This document shows, one piece after another, positions 21,914-35,030 of a DNA stretch of 64,000 nucleotides. Every line of letters starts with the position of its first letter. Position 1 is the first letter of the stretch. The notes under the pieces are model-generated. The model worked only from the letters and a program-made list of their open reading frames with translations. It was not told where the DNA came from and made no database searches. The stretch spans positions 52,949-116,948 of the forward strand of contig JAPYMA010000640.1 of NCBI GenBank assembly GCA_035041965.1. The letters are read 5' to 3'. The position numbers were made by a program, and so were the translations under genes. The DNA is from Anisakis pegreffii (taxonomy: Eukaryota; Nematoda; Chromadorea; Rhabditida; Anisakidae).

Positions 21914-24555
21914 AGCTTTTTGGTGCGTTGGGTCGTTGTGAAGGTCAACTGAATCGATTGGCTCAGTTACAGCATGCACGATGCTTGGCTGTGCCTGGTG
22001 GCAAGACAGCATTCAAACGTGATAAACCACATTTGAATGTTGGCACTATTGGTCACGTTGATCATGGAAAAACGACTCTTACCTCAGCAATCACCAAAGG
22101 TTTCCACTTTTCACTCTGTGCTAATTTAATTCCACTTGCCGAAAAATGTGCCATCAGGGTAGATGAAGTGCCTTAGCCCAGTTGTGTTATACCTTAAAAA
22201 ATTGGTATCGATTTCTTGTCTCATCGTCATTTTTGCTATAGCAAATAATATTTAATCTATCATCCGGACGGCATTCAATTTCCTTTCAGTGCTTGCTTCG
22301 AAAAAAGGAGCCAAGTTTCGAAAATACGAAGAAATTGATAACGCACCAGAAGAAAAAGCGCGAGGTAGTTTAATGTTTATTTTTCGATTTGCATTTCTTC
22401 CCATTAATTATCAGCTTTTATCACTAATAAATTTTATTTGAAATTTTAATGTTTAGGTATTACCATAAATGCTTTTCACTTGGAATACGAAACCGAAAAA
22501 CGTCATTATGCACATATCGATTGTCCTGGTCATGCGGACTATATTAAGAACATGATCACGGGAACAGCACAGATGGAAGGAGCCATTCTTGTGGTTGCAG
22601 CCACTGATGGGGCTATGCCACAGGTTCGTTCATTAGTATTTTTCGCAAACCATCCTCTGAATCTTCGTTCTAATCGTCTAATTGTGATATAATATAATTC
22701 AATGTGATCTAGTCCTAATTTCAATAGTGTAAGAGGTAATCGACTTCTCTAAAAAATTTCGTAAAGAAAACGTTAATGTGTCGCTCAACATTATCGTTAC
22801 CAATACCTCACATTGACCGTTTTGTAGACACGTGAACATCTTTTACTGGCTCGTCAAGTTGGTATACCGTTGAAAAATGTGGCTGTATATATGAATAAGG
22901 TGGATGAGGTGCCTGATAAAGAGACGCAAGAGTTGGTGGAGATGGAAATCCGTGAACTTTTACATGAATTCGGATATGCAGGAAATGATTTACCGGTTAG
23001 CGTTTTTGGTTTTTAGTCTCTATCAGCAATTTGAGTTCCGGTTGGGCTTTGTTAGAACAAAGCCGTGGTTATTTTTGTCCTTATTATTTCTGTCCTTAAG
23101 GTTATCTTCGGCTCTGCATTATGTGCACTCGAGGGAAAGAATCCAGAAATCGGTGAAAAATCAGTGCTTCAACTGTTGGATGTATTGGATAATGTCTTCG
23201 AAATTCCGCAGCGAAATACAAACACTGAACCGATGTTCGCCGTGGAGCATATCTATACTATTCAAGGTAATATTATCGTTGTTACTGTCCAATATTATCA
23301 TCATCCTTTGTAGCTGTTAATATGTGATGGTTTTGAGGTCGTGGAACTGTAGTGACTGGGAAGCTGGAACGAGGAACACTGAAACGTAACGAGAAAATCG
23401 AGTTAGTTGGATGTGATCGGGAAAAAGTGTCGAGTGTAATTTCAGGTACATATTGGATAGAGCTTCGAAATTGTGTTTTCATCTGTTAGCAATACTTTTT
23501 GAAATTGATAGCGCTCTCGATGAGTATAGAACGTTGAGTATTTGATGCTCGCGTCCTTTCAAGGTCTTGAATCGTTCAAGAAGACGGTCGATGTAGCTGA
23601 ACCAGGTGATCAGTTGGGTATCTTACTGAGAGGAGTCGATTCAAAAGCCGTCAGACGTGGTTGTGTGCTATTGCCACAAGGACATAAGCACATTCCCACC
23701 GACAAAGTGGAAGCTCAGGTTATTTTTATTTTCGATTATTTTGCATTTGATGAACATTTTAGTTTTTTTTAAACATTTTTGTTTATTTTTTCGCTCGATT
23801 ATTCTCGCCGTTTTTGCATTGTAAATTTTGATTTTTTCAAGTTGTATATATTGAAACCAGAAGAAGGTGGCGGCAAGACCCCAGTTGCGAATTATTTCTC
23901 TGAACATATCTTCTCGTTGACGTGGGATTGCGGAGCAATGGTGAAAATCAAAGGAAAAGATTTCATAATGCCTGGCGAAGTGGCAGAGTGAGTTATAGTA
24001 TCTTAATCATTGAACTGTTCATCGTTTTTTTGTTTGATTTGCCATCTACCACGTTCTTTTTTTCTGCCTGCTCAGCACAATACTTGATTGTTTCATTTTG
24101 ACGGCTATCACGTACTTCTACGCAGCAGTTATCAAATATTTTTAGGGTTGAATTGAGTTTGAACATGAAGATGTTTATTGAACCACAACAGCGGTTCACG
24201 GTACGCAAAGGAAACACAACGATTGGCACCGGTGTATTCACTGCGTTACAGAAACCAAGGAGCGATCAAGAAAAAGATCCGAAGTTCAAGAAGAAATTGA
24301 TGAAGGTTATTTATCTTTCATTCTGCTATTTTTCACCTCAAATTTTATCTTTTTTCATTCATTTGAATTTCGAGCAATTGGACGGGAAATTTTCAATGCC
24401 AGTAATTGTTTGAAAGTTTTCAGGCTGAAATGGAAAGATTGGGTTTCAATCCATACGGTGAGTTGTATGAGAAACGTCTCAAGCCAGATTATTCAAGCAG
24501 TCCAAAGAATAATCCGGTAGCGAAGAGTTTCGAAAAATCCGGTTCGAACAACTAA
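21914..24555 (+). CDS. Mitochondrial translation elongation factor Tu with C-terminal extension
   Basis: GTPase delivering aminoacyl-tRNA to mitochondrial ribosomes. Exons with agreeing phases are 21914-22099, 22290-22364, 22457-22623, 22828-22995, 23101-23266, 23338-23445, 23564-23718, 23842-23987, 24146-24305 and 24424-24555, about 486 residues plus an unresolved first exon. G-domain motifs are [10 protein letters not shown] (G1), a switch I region ending ARGITINAF (G2), [15 protein letters not shown] (G3), and MNKVD (G4 NKxD). Domains 2 and 3 follow ([19 protein letters not shown]-like [29 protein letters not shown]). After TALQK, where bacterial EF-Tu stops, about 60 more residues follow, rich in Lys and Ser. 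C. elegans EF-Tu1 has a similar extension of about 57 residues needed for T-armless mitochondrial tRNAs, so this is most likely the EF-Tu1 type. Confidence 0.96.
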
Positions 24556-26315
24556 TTTTCTTGAAGTGAACAGTTCTAGCAAGATCCATTGGTTGCAGAT
24601 ACGCTCGTGTTTATGAGCTCGTTTACCTCAAATACTAATTCTATGAGAAATTGAGGAATGATGTACACTGTCACCACTATGTTCTGATGAAACATCTCTT
24701 GATTAATGATTGTAGCAGATTATCTCTATTTTGAGTTCGTTGAACTTCAGTTTATTTGTTTGTTTGCAATTTATTTCACTGTGAGGTGATCGCACATTTT
24801 CTGTGTGAGAAATGGATCACTGGAACATAGATGAATTTGTTCGTTCAATTGTTTTGTGTTGTTAATGTTGTTCTCTGCGTGTGTTATTCTGATCAGATTA
24901 TTGTTTGATTATAATTATTAGTTTCAGTGTTATTAGTAGATTCATATGAATTTCATGAAGTAAATCCGGATTATATTGAATATGCTTCTGATGTCAGTGA
25001 ATGAGATGCACATTTTGCTATGAATTACACGTGTCAAAATATGAATTATTTTTTATAACCAATTCGTGCATGTTCACACGTCATTGTCTCATTTTCTTGA
25101 TGCGTGCTTGGATATCTAAATTGACTTCAATGTCAATATGATCATTCAATTCGAAGTTGCGTTCATTAATTTCATATGTTGATTAGTGACTGAAAAATTA
25201 CTCCAGTTTTTCGCTTCATAGTATGCATTCTAGTAGCTGAGGTTGTCCCTATGCAATTGAGATTGACAGCTCACGCATTTGGTGGTGAGTAGCAAGTTTT
25301 ATCACTTTTAGTAGGACATAAAACGGATTCAAAGTGGTTCGCAGTCCAAATTTTCGCAACGAAGCGGATGAAGGGCATAAACTTAGGAGGATTTAGCCAG
25401 AGATGGGAATAAATCAAACGGATTCAGTTTGGTGATGGAGTTTCAATCCTATTGGAATGTCAAGTATTAGGAACAAACAAGCGTAACAAAAGCACTGTCA
25501 TCGTAATGGTCTGCGTTGAGTTGGATTTCGATGAATCTAACGACCTAATAAAAGGATATTCACTTGAGTCAAGCGAATCATCTGCAGAGTCACATCTGAA
25601 ATGAACTTACTCCAGAAGAGTGGATCAGTGACAGTGATTCACTTTTGATAATTGTAAATCATTCATCAATTTTCGTTCACATCAGTTATCCACAAAATTG
25701 AATTTGCGTCTTTTTACCATCAGCTTTTTGTCAGCTCATTTATGAAGTGAATTATTACAAAAATGATCAAATCCAGAACTGAATCACATTTCGGATCAAC
25801 AGACCAGGTGTATCTCCTTTCCTCGGAGCTTGCTACATGCAATCACGAAATCATCCAACAGGGCAATGTTAATATACGGAGAGTCAGATCACTTTCTGAA
25901 ATCTCAAATATCCACGGTACAATTATGAAATACACCCTGAAATAGGTGGAGCGAGTTAGGTGATGAAAAACGAGTTGCATTCACCCATCGGACGAAGTGC
26001 TCATGATTCAACAGAATGAGGGCTGAATGAAGGTTATCATCGAGGGCAGTCGTAGTAGATGACCTATAGCGATCAGTCAATATGGTGCCGTCCTTGTTGT
26101 CAGAAAGTTTTGCGAGTGCGACTTGTTTGGTGGGTGCTACGAACATAGAGATAGATGTTCAGAAGCAAATGATTTGTGTGCTTTTGTTGATAACAATATT
26201 GAATTTAGTATGAGATGCTTGAATGCAAAATAGCATTTTGGATTGTGAAGTGCAGTTGGTGACATCATGAAAACCGTTTCATTCATTTTATACAAAACAA
26301 TACAAAAGAGTTTAT
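24556..26315. other. Intergenic DNA between EF-Tu and the Q-rich gene
   Basis: No gene could be supported. Opposed ORFs of 60 and 80 codons (25763-25945 plus; 25904-26146 minus) have no recognised motif or splice context. Confidence 0.45.
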
Positions 26316-28607
26316 CTACTCGACAGTTGACGGTATACTGAGATCTTGTTTTAATGATTTCACTCCTTGCAATGTATCGTCTCCTTCATCGTAATCTTCA
26401 TCGTCCTCCTCTTCCCCTCCTTTACCTCCTCCAGTTGCACTTTCACCTCCCTAAAATAACACTTATCTTAAGCTGCAAACAATTGAGTGCTCATTACTCT
26501 TACAAATTAAGCATCGCATTAAACGGAATCACGCAACGTTACATAATCATTCGAAACTTTCGATGCAAACGTAAAAATTTGGTGGCAAATGAGTTATTAG
26601 TTGGCAAAGAACAGAAATTGAATGAACGATCAACCTTATGTTGTGGCTTCTTGGACACTTTACACGATTTGAACAATTCTTCCGTTGGTTTCTTTTTGGG
26701 TGCTGCTTTTTTGACGGATTCAAATTGAGGTTCATCATCATTCCTTTCGTCGTTCTTGCATGATTTTTCAGACAAAAATTTTGGTTCGGTGGGTTTATCT
26801 GGTTCATTCACTGCAGCGCTTACATTGCCTGCGTCAGGTTTCTTGTTTAGTGGTGATTTCGGTTTTTTTGCTTTTATACTCTTCTTTACACTCTTCTAAA
26901 CGAAACAGCATTCAGTAGTACACAACAACGTATGCACAAGAGGTGAATGTTATCGTCAGATAAGATGAGTGTTGTTTAGCAGATTGCAGCAATCATGTTC
27001 GTATAAATATGCAACTCAAAATTTACGTTTTCAAGTAAATTCAACCGAATCAAACTAACATCACGTTCAATTCCTTTCAAAGGATACACTGCTAATTTGA
27101 ACTTTCTTGCAGCTGCAGCAAAAATGTTTAATTTCTGAAATAATGCTGCATTGAATATTTATTCATTTCTGTTGATGCTCCGCGAAAAGAAAACGGTGAG
27201 AACGCCTAACATATTCAATTCCATTCGAAAATACGGAGAAATAAGCTAAAATTTTGGTCGCGTTCAGCTAAAATATTAGAAATAATTCGTAAAGAGTATT
27301 ACTGAGGGTATTAAAGAGTACTGAAGGGTATTTATGGCAGACGTTCAATGGTTGGTCTGTGGAAAGTTTAGCATACTGATCTCCGTGGATCTGCCCAGTT
27401 TTATTAATCAGAGTCTTTGTTTATTACTGATCTCGAAAGATTACTGCTTTACTATTGTTGGTTTTTTCAACAGCTATTCTGAGCGATCATTTCACGCATG
27501 TTCAATCGATCAAGCGGAGTGTACTTCCAGACTTATTTTGAGTCCCTCTCCATAGAAATCATTGGGCGACTGCTGAACCGAATATGGGATAGTTGCCCTA
27601 CCCCTCTTTGCTCACCAAATCAATAATCGAGTTCAGAAGACGGATGATTCCCAGCGTTATTATCATTGAGTACAGGAAAAGAGGTATGTCAAGGAAGGAA
27701 GAATGTGATAAACTCGTAATGAGTTACGATTGCTAATTAAAGAATTGAAATATTGCCCAGGGAAGAAATCACGATGTATCAGTCTCTGATATAACATGAC
27801 CTTGTTGACTGAGAGGAATTTTTTCGTAACCGTTTCGTTACAAATACGTGTGGTCCATTTAATCTTTGTTGCGAGATGAACCTAGAAGCCAACCTTATCT
27901 GAACTTTTACTTGCACTCTCTTTAACTTTATCCGTCTCGTCCTTCTTATTTTTGTCTTGCAACGGTTCAACTAAAATTCGCAAGAATATACACTAATGAG
28001 TAATGGCCACGAACTTACCCCCACCATTCCGGATGAGACTTATATCATATTGTAGAGCTAAGCTGATCATGGATATGTAAATAATTTTTGCTGAACAGAA
28101 AGGGGACGCGAGATATGGCGGTAAAAAGGTTTTCAGTTTATTGAAATAACGTTTTGAATTTCCATTTGGCATTAGTGGCTTGCCATGGCGGATAGTGTGC
28201 TAGACTCAAGTATGCCCAGAGGTTCGCGCTCGCGTGCTCGAGGAACTTTTTTTCCCTCATACATCTGTAGCATATTGAAGCAACCGTGATAGTAACTGAT
28301 ATGTGATCGTGTATTGTGTTCACTTAAACATCGATTCATTTCCGTTGTATTCCTCAAAAAATTCAAACCCGGCTGCTTGTCGCTCTCTACCGATTTAACA
28401 TTATTCTTGTCCTGTTGTTTTATGTTCGCTTGTTCAGCATTCGGTTCAATTTTGTTATTGGTCGCTGAATCCTCCTTTCTTGGAGCTTGAGTTTGAGGAA
28501 TAGTTGGTGGTTGTGCGGGTGCGGTTGTTGGTGGATTTGTTTGAGTGTTTGGTTGTTGAGTTTTGGGTGGTGATGCGAAATTTGAGGTGGGTCGGTTATC
28601 TGGTTGC

Positions 28608-28638
<31 letters not shown>

Positions 28639-28798
28639 GCTGGTTTGACGGAGGAATAGTTTCTGGCGTTTGATTGCTACCAGACGGCTGCACCAAATCA
28701 TCATTCTTCTCAATGGCTGTCTTCGCCTCTGCACTGAACGTAGCTGCAGCCGTTGTGTCGTCGTTTATCACTGCTTCATTCGCTTTATGCGTAAATCT
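26316..28798 (-). CDS. Low-complexity Gln/Pro/Lys/Glu-rich protein, unidentified (5' end not found)
   Basis: Four minus-strand exons join in phase: 28798-28369, 27970-27894, 26895-26635 and 26450-26316, about 300 residues. The first known exon is polar (TAAATFSAEAKTAIEKND), then has 13 consecutive Gln followed by Pro/Thr/Gln-rich sequence. The next two are strongly Lys/Glu-rich (KNKKDETDKVKESASKSSDK; KSVKKSIKAKKPKSP). The last is Gly-rich then acidic (EEEDDEDYDEGDD) and ends at TAG 26316-26318. All donors and acceptors are GT/AG. Alternating basic and acidic disordered segments suggest a nuclear or chromatin-associated scaffold, but that is inference and no domain is recognised. The frame is open upstream to an acceptor at 28800-28799, so an earlier exon with the start codon is missing. 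The intron 26896-27893 contains a dispersed retroelement-like repeat. Confidence 0.72.
27380..27740 (-). repeat. Dispersed repeat, copy 2 (intron of the Q-rich gene)
   Basis: Reverse complement of the repeat at 7185-7600, sharing AACTCATTACGAGTTTATCAC-like, TATTGATTTGG and GAGAGGGACTCA landmarks in the same order. It lacks the transposon ends seen around copy 1, which indicates that the repeat moves or spread independently of the hAT element. Confidence 0.7.
28604..28642 (-). repeat. Poly-glutamine trinucleotide repeat
   Basis: Thirteen Gln codons in a row within the Q-rich gene. Eleven are CAA, with one CAG near each end, as read on the minus strand. A pure CAA tract is prone to slippage, so length polymorphism is likely. 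Confidence 0.9.
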
Positions 28799-28970
28799 CT
28801 AAAAGCATATTCGTCGATTCATTCTGCCCTGTCATTCGACTTTGACGATAACGTTCTTTCATTACAGCGGTCGGCAAGTAGATTTGACCGCGGGTCGAAA
28901 TTTTTCCGAGCACGAAACATGACGGCGCGATGAACGCTCGTTGTATAAGGTATTTCAGAAGCTGGTGATC

Positions 28971-29195
28971 ATGGGAACACATGGACCGTTCGATTACATA
29001 TCCTTGTTTGATCAACCAGGAGAATCAACAAAGCCATCAAGAAACAACATTGACGACCTTGCGGAATTACAGACATCACGCATTAATGACTTGCACTTCA
29101 ATGTCTGTCTTGTTCAAGAGTTGAAGGAGCACGTTTGCATGATTTTAATGAGGCTTAACAAGTCATCCGTGCAGTTTAGCAAATATCGTGCATAA
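28971..29195 (+). CDS. Small ORF, 74 residues, unidentified
   Basis: An ATG-initiated plus-strand ORF reads MGTHGPFDYISLFDQPGEST and then NNIDDLAELQTSRINDLHF, ending with a basic tail at TAA. The composition looks like real protein. An acceptor-like TATTTCAG lies just upstream (about 28950-28958), in keeping with a spliced-leader or upstream exon. It is divergent from the Q-rich gene and begins about 170 bp upstream of its first known exon. No family is recognised, so this may be a small gene or a fragment. Confidence 0.35.
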   Translation: MGTHGPFDYISLFDQPGESTKPSRNNIDDLAELQTSRINDLHFNVCLVQELKEHVCMILMRLNKSSVQFSKYRA

Positions 29196-30069
29196 TATTT
29201 CTCGAATGAATAAATAGCAATTCTTGCAACTAACAGTAAAATAGTTTCGTTCAAAGAATCTCTTTTTGCTCATACAAAGAACGACAAACATCCACACCCA
29301 TAACGTTGATAAAATCGTAAGTAAATCTACCACTGAAGGCATTCTTACACTTTATGCTCCCTGAACAGACTTATTACTTGAAGTTAGCATCATCCCTGTA
29401 AATTTTAACGATGCTTCTTGCTTGGAGCTTGAGTTTGAGGAAAAAAATTTGCTTCGTCATGAATTCAGTGATTGCTTCAATTGTTCGCTTGATAAGCGCA
29501 TAAAACCCGCATACTGAACCTTTCAAATTATTCGACCGGTACAGGCATTTTAAAATCCTACTTATCACTTCTATGGCAGCACATTGGGATAATGAACGGG
29601 GGAATATTTCTTGTGTTTATTGAGGCAGCACCAGAATTGAGTTAATACAATCTGCTCACTTCACCAGTAAACAAATCCAACCGAAACAAGCGAAATCTTT
29701 ATAAACCGCTCGCTTCGTCATCAGTAACTTTGAAGTTTGCTGATGTTGTCAGTACCATGAATAGACCAATCAAACTCACCAAATATTGCTCAACCACCTT
29801 TCGAGCAGACTGGATATTAAATGATTTTGTGACTGCGCAGTCCACTTATATGCTTTTTCAAGTGTCATCAAACGCTTTCACATTTTCAGATTTCGAACTT
29901 GTTCATTTAATATGCAAATTATTGAAGCTTCTTTCTTTTCATGTGTTCCTTTAGAATCGATTTCAGCTTGAATATTGTTACAAGTTGTTATGAATGGTGT
30001 TAAAAGCAAGAGTATTACTTTCTCTATTGAATTTATCAATCAGTGTTATCGTCAGTCATCGGTTGTGAA
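29196..30069. other. Intergenic DNA, no feature recognised
   Basis: AT-rich sequence. A 22-base stretch at 29421-29442 repeats 28479-28500 exactly, but nothing else extends the similarity. Confidence 0.4.
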
Positions 30070-31309
30070 TAGGGTGTGCAAAATCCCTAAGTTTTTTCAA
30101 TCCCGAAATCGGAATTTAATCCCGGGATTATCCCAGGATCGATTATTTTTTTAAATATCGATGCGGGACATGTTTAAACATATTTTTTCGAACCATTATG
30201 TTTGCCATTAGTCAGAAAGAAGTTAATTTAACAAAATGTGAAGCAAATCCACGAAACCAACTTATTGAAATTCAAATTAATATTTCATATAATGATGCTA
30301 ATGATCATGCCGCAAAGGCATACTGCATTTTCTATGATAAGGCATCTTGTCATCTCGGATCTAAGTTAATAGCAGTGCGCTTGCATGTGAATATGAAATT
30401 CTTGATTCTCAAACATTTATTTGCAATGCTTCAAGTCCATTTTCTCTCAGTATTAACTTAACGTCAGGTGAATTGTACCATTTTAGAAATTTCGATCTTT
30501 TGCGAAAGAAACGCATCGCATGATTGAATTTTGAAAAATTAAAAGTTCGGAGTTCATCTGAAAAGTGAAAAAAAACATCCGCAATGGATTTTCATCGAAC
30601 CATCGAGCATTTACAAATTTGATAATTTCGATCAAAAATCATGGGAATGTACTTAATATTCAAGTTTAAGATCCTTTTGAATAGAACAATTTTGCTCAGT
30701 TCGACAACGAATGACCATCTTTCACCATCTTTCACTTTGAGTGAACTCAGTGAGATTTATATGCATTTCGATCGAAGTAAATAGCGAAGTAAAAAGACTT
30801 GCAATCTTTAGAACATCAGTCTTGAATTAACAGATGGAATATTGAAGCCGAACAAATCGCATGGGAGGAAACGACTCAAAATTTTGTTGAATTTTGTTGC
30901 TTTTGGTTCTTATCAGAAAATGTGACTATCTCTGTTAGTCTATATAGAAATGCATCCAAATGAGCGTGACATGAACCAATGAAGCGCAGAATAATCAGTT
31001 GAATATTCAATGAAAGGCTACGTAAAAGTTCATAGAGCTGTCGTTGATCATGTCATTCGTCCGAGTTGCGTCTATTTCCTTACCTATTCATCAATAATAG
31101 AGGGCAAACAGGAAAGATGACTCCATATGAATGAGATGGGAATGATGGGAATGAGATGGGAAGACTTGCTTCAAGATGGGTATACTATCAAAATTCACAC
31201 AAATTGACCTGTTTTGTCAAATCCCGCGACCCCAGGATTTTTCAAAACTTAAATCCCGGGATCGAGATCAGAAGTGCAATCCTGGGATCCCGGGATATGG
31301 GCCACGCCG
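30070..31309. mobile_element. Old non-autonomous DNA transposon with ATCCCGGGAT-rich ends
   Basis: The left end starts TAGGGTGTGCAAAATCCC and soon contains ATCCCGGGATTATCCCAGGA. The right end, read inward from 31309, starts CGGCGTGGCCCATATCCC and contains CCCGGGATCCCAGGATTGCA. Eleven of the first 18 bases match between ends, and the ATCCCGGGAT motif is subterminal in both. No target duplication survives and no transposase is seen. The style resembles hAT-like elements with repeated ATCCCGGGAT motifs. Confidence 0.5.
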
Positions 31310-34300
31310 GGTCGCCTTTTGATACTGTGACCAGTAAACATCGCTTCAGTGTTCTTCACAGCAATATCAACAATTTATGAATTATAAAATGACAATGAAA
31401 TCAGAAGAAACACTCGAGATGATCAAAAAAATATCAGAATATCAGTGATAAAGCAAACGATTATGGAAATGATTATGATAAATGTATTATATTATAAGTT
31501 GAATATTGCGTATATGCAACCAGTCATTTATCGTCTTTGCAAAATGTTACATCAATAAGCGACTTTATGCGATAATTAGAAAGGAATGCACAATATGCAA
31601 CCACTCGAATTCACAACAATATTGAAATTCAAAACGGACTTCCAAATACTTTCTGTACACGTATCACAGACGGCTGGTTGAACGGCAAAATTGAACACAA
31701 AATAAACATTAGCTGAGTGAGAGGTGATTAGCGTTACGAAATTACTTTATATCTCACCATCTTTTCAGCTGTTCACATTTGAATGGATTTCCACTTTTCT
31801 GAAATGAATCTGCCATTCACTCGGATTGAATAACTTTCCAAGCAGCCAATTAACGTTCAAATAAGACAAATAGATTAGAAACGATACGATTGGACGCATC
31901 TAAATAATCATGGCACAATGAAGAAAACAACATCAAGATGAGAGCAACTAATAAATATTATTTTAAATTGAATGCTAATGAAAGAAAAATGAAAAATTTT
32001 CGCAGCAAAAACAGTAAAAGCATGAGTTGTGGCAGGGATTAACTCCTTGGCAGCAGCCATGCACTGTCAAATCACTGCGACATGTCTTGAACATTTGACT
32101 TAGTCGAAATATTGAACGTTCGTCCGAATGCCATTTATAAGGCTACGATACATTGTTTTAACTGTGAATATTGTCGAAATTTTTTTCGAATTTTTGGTTG
32201 ATATCACAGTGCATTTTGAATTTATCATTCATTGCAGCACGATTTTTTTATCAGTTATACGATTAGATAAGAGAGTGGCGTCCAATAAGTAAACTCCAAG
32301 CTTCCCAATGAATAATTCCAAAAAAATCTTTCGGTCCAGCAAAATCGATAGCAGCAATGAATGGTGAATTCATGAGAGAACAGAAGATAACAAATGCAAA
32401 AACGATTATGAGATTCAGCGCATCTTCCAAACACTATGGCGATGCAGCACTGCCGAAGGAGAGAATCTGAACACATTATGATGTCCTTTACACACATTCG
32501 CTTTTTTATTATACTCAAACCTGGAGAATAATGATGCCATTGATAGATCAGTAACAAAATTCACTTCTGTAATTCAGTGTACATCCTTGGCAAATATAGC
32601 AACTAGAGTAGAGGTGTAAGTTTAAGCAAATTGGAACATTCTTGAAGTATCGTAATCATCTAATAAACGGTCATATTTTAGATGTACACTGAATACAGGA
32701 AATACTGCATCAAAAGAAAAATTCGTAAAGCAACAGTTTATAGGTGATCAGTTTGGCGTATAGAGATGAAAACGAGAAAATGTTTCTATCAAATGATTTT
32801 CATGAATACTCATCTGCAAAGCCAAATGTTAGCTTATGTGATGTCGATCAGTGTCACCGTTGATGTTTTGATTGCGAAGAGAAGATAGAAGTATTTCGAT
32901 GTATTATGAAGAATGCGATGCTGAAATGATTCAACTAAACAATAAGACGAAAGAGTTTCTGTACACTTGACTAGAAGACACAGCGCGTGATGCCATTATC
33001 AGAAGTATGCAATGTTGTCGTAGTGATTGTTGATCGTTGAACCGGCACACTCACCGACACATTCAACTTCTTTTCAAGGCACATCGGCTTTCAAGGCTGT
33101 TGCACTCTTCTAACTCTATTATTTCTGAAAAAGAGCTCTGTTCACTTATGTATACATGACCTTTTTTTCGAAGCACTCCATATACTGAGATGTAGTTCAT
33201 CGATGAGGAGAATGCGTACGTTTCCCTTCATTTGTCTCTTCAATACGTTTGAAATCTTTTAATTGCACTATAAAACTTCCATCCAGATGATAATGCAAGA
33301 ATTTTTCTTTTCAAAATAGTAAAACGAGAAACTAACCGTGAAAATTTTTATGCGATGCGCATTAGCACATAACAATTTGGCATTACGGTAGTGCATCAAA
33401 AATATGAAAACTGAATTGATTAGGTGCTTTATTCAAGCTTATTATAGAACAAATCAACAGCTTCGAAATGGGAAATGCACAAGTAATCGCCTGTTGAAAT
33501 GGGCACTGGAGAGCAAATGCCCTCTGAGGGCCGTAAAACGCAATTCGACCGCTCTGGATAAGCTTGGCGAATCGAACTGAAATGGATGGAATTGAATTGT
33601 TGAAGTTCTGTTCGGTAGTATCACTTGTTCACTGTCTTATAGTTTCTTATCAGTTGTCTCCAATTCAAATGATTGTATGCACTTAACACACAATTTCATC
33701 AATTAGTCGTCTTATACGTCACCTCAAATTTTTTCGATCGTTGGCGTTTATAACCAATTTTATAACTATGCTTCTATGTGACATCAATTACGAAAGCGCA
33801 TTACAGTTCAACAAAAAACGCTATTAAGAAGCACACATTTGCGAGTTGTGGGTTGAGGTCGGGCTTGAAAATAGAATGAAACGAAACGTTGAATCTAGAC
33901 CGGTGCTAAGCGCATCGTGCAGCGCATGGCATCAATAATGTAGGATGAAATGGAGGCAAACCAAAAAAATCTATCCAAGATAGGTTAGGTTGTATAAGAT
34001 GAAATAATATCGAGTATTCCTGAGATTCTGTTGCATTGTCAAGTAGAAGTGATGTAACGTTGCCATGATACACTAAGAGGGTTGATTGTCTGGCTGAAAT
34101 GCAGTGATATTTTGCTGTTCCAATCCATTATTCATAAATATCCCCATTGATAATTTCCAATTTCTAATTCACTTTAAGAATCCCATCCCTCATACTCAAT
34201 TATGGACTAACTCTGAGAACGAATGGAAACACCCAATTTGAATGATCTTATTCGCTTTCTTAATAAACAATCGTTTGAGTACATCAAACGAATTGGAAGC

Positions 34301-35030
34301 TTGCAGAAGCGTTCATGTGTGTTTCAATACATCTTAATTTTTGAATGTCATTTTAGTGCCACGATTATAGCAATAAAGTTGCTGATAAGTCTCTACAAAT
34401 TTTATCATACTCTAAGCGAAGCTTATCACCAAATTCATTCAACAACACCACTTTCACTGCCTTTCTTTAATAGGACATTGCACTCTTTCGTTGTCGATAA
34501 ATTGTCAATTTATTACGCTATAAAATGATGAAATGTTTTTGCTTTATAACAAACATTGGAATACATTCACATTTTAACATCATGAAAATTTTTATTGCGG
34601 CGTCAATGCGTACTCATAAGAGCATATTCACTCCTGTTGAAGTGGAAACGATCGACCGATGAATAGAGCAACGAATTCTGAGATCACATTTTCTAGACGA
34701 GGTCATTTCAAAGTTATCACAGATTGCCAATGCGAATTCTCCATCATTCCGTGATCGTCACAAATGGATGAGAATATGCACAATAACGATTCTGTCGTTT
34801 GAAAACTCAATCAGAGATATTCAAAGCATTCTTATGCTTCAAATTCATAATTTGACGCAAAATAAATGCGACCGTGTGGAAATGGTTTTTTGCTAATTTT
34901 TGAATGAAACTGATTCATACTATGGCAAAACTGGATCATGAGCTATGTCTCAAAAAAGCATCATCCACTTGAGACTATCATCACATTACCAGTCAGGTCA
35001 CTGGCTAGGTTCAGTTCAAAAAATGATCCG
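31310..35030. other. Gene-poor AT-rich DNA downstream of the glycosyltransferase
   Basis: No gene, RNA or repeat could be supported. Several ORFs of 60-101 codons (for example 34223-34528) show no recognisable motif. Confidence 0.45.

Noticed and set aside
28479..29442. An exact 22-base duplication (28479-28500 and 29421-29442)
   Set aside because: The similarity does not extend beyond the short word, so it may be chance or a trivial duplication.
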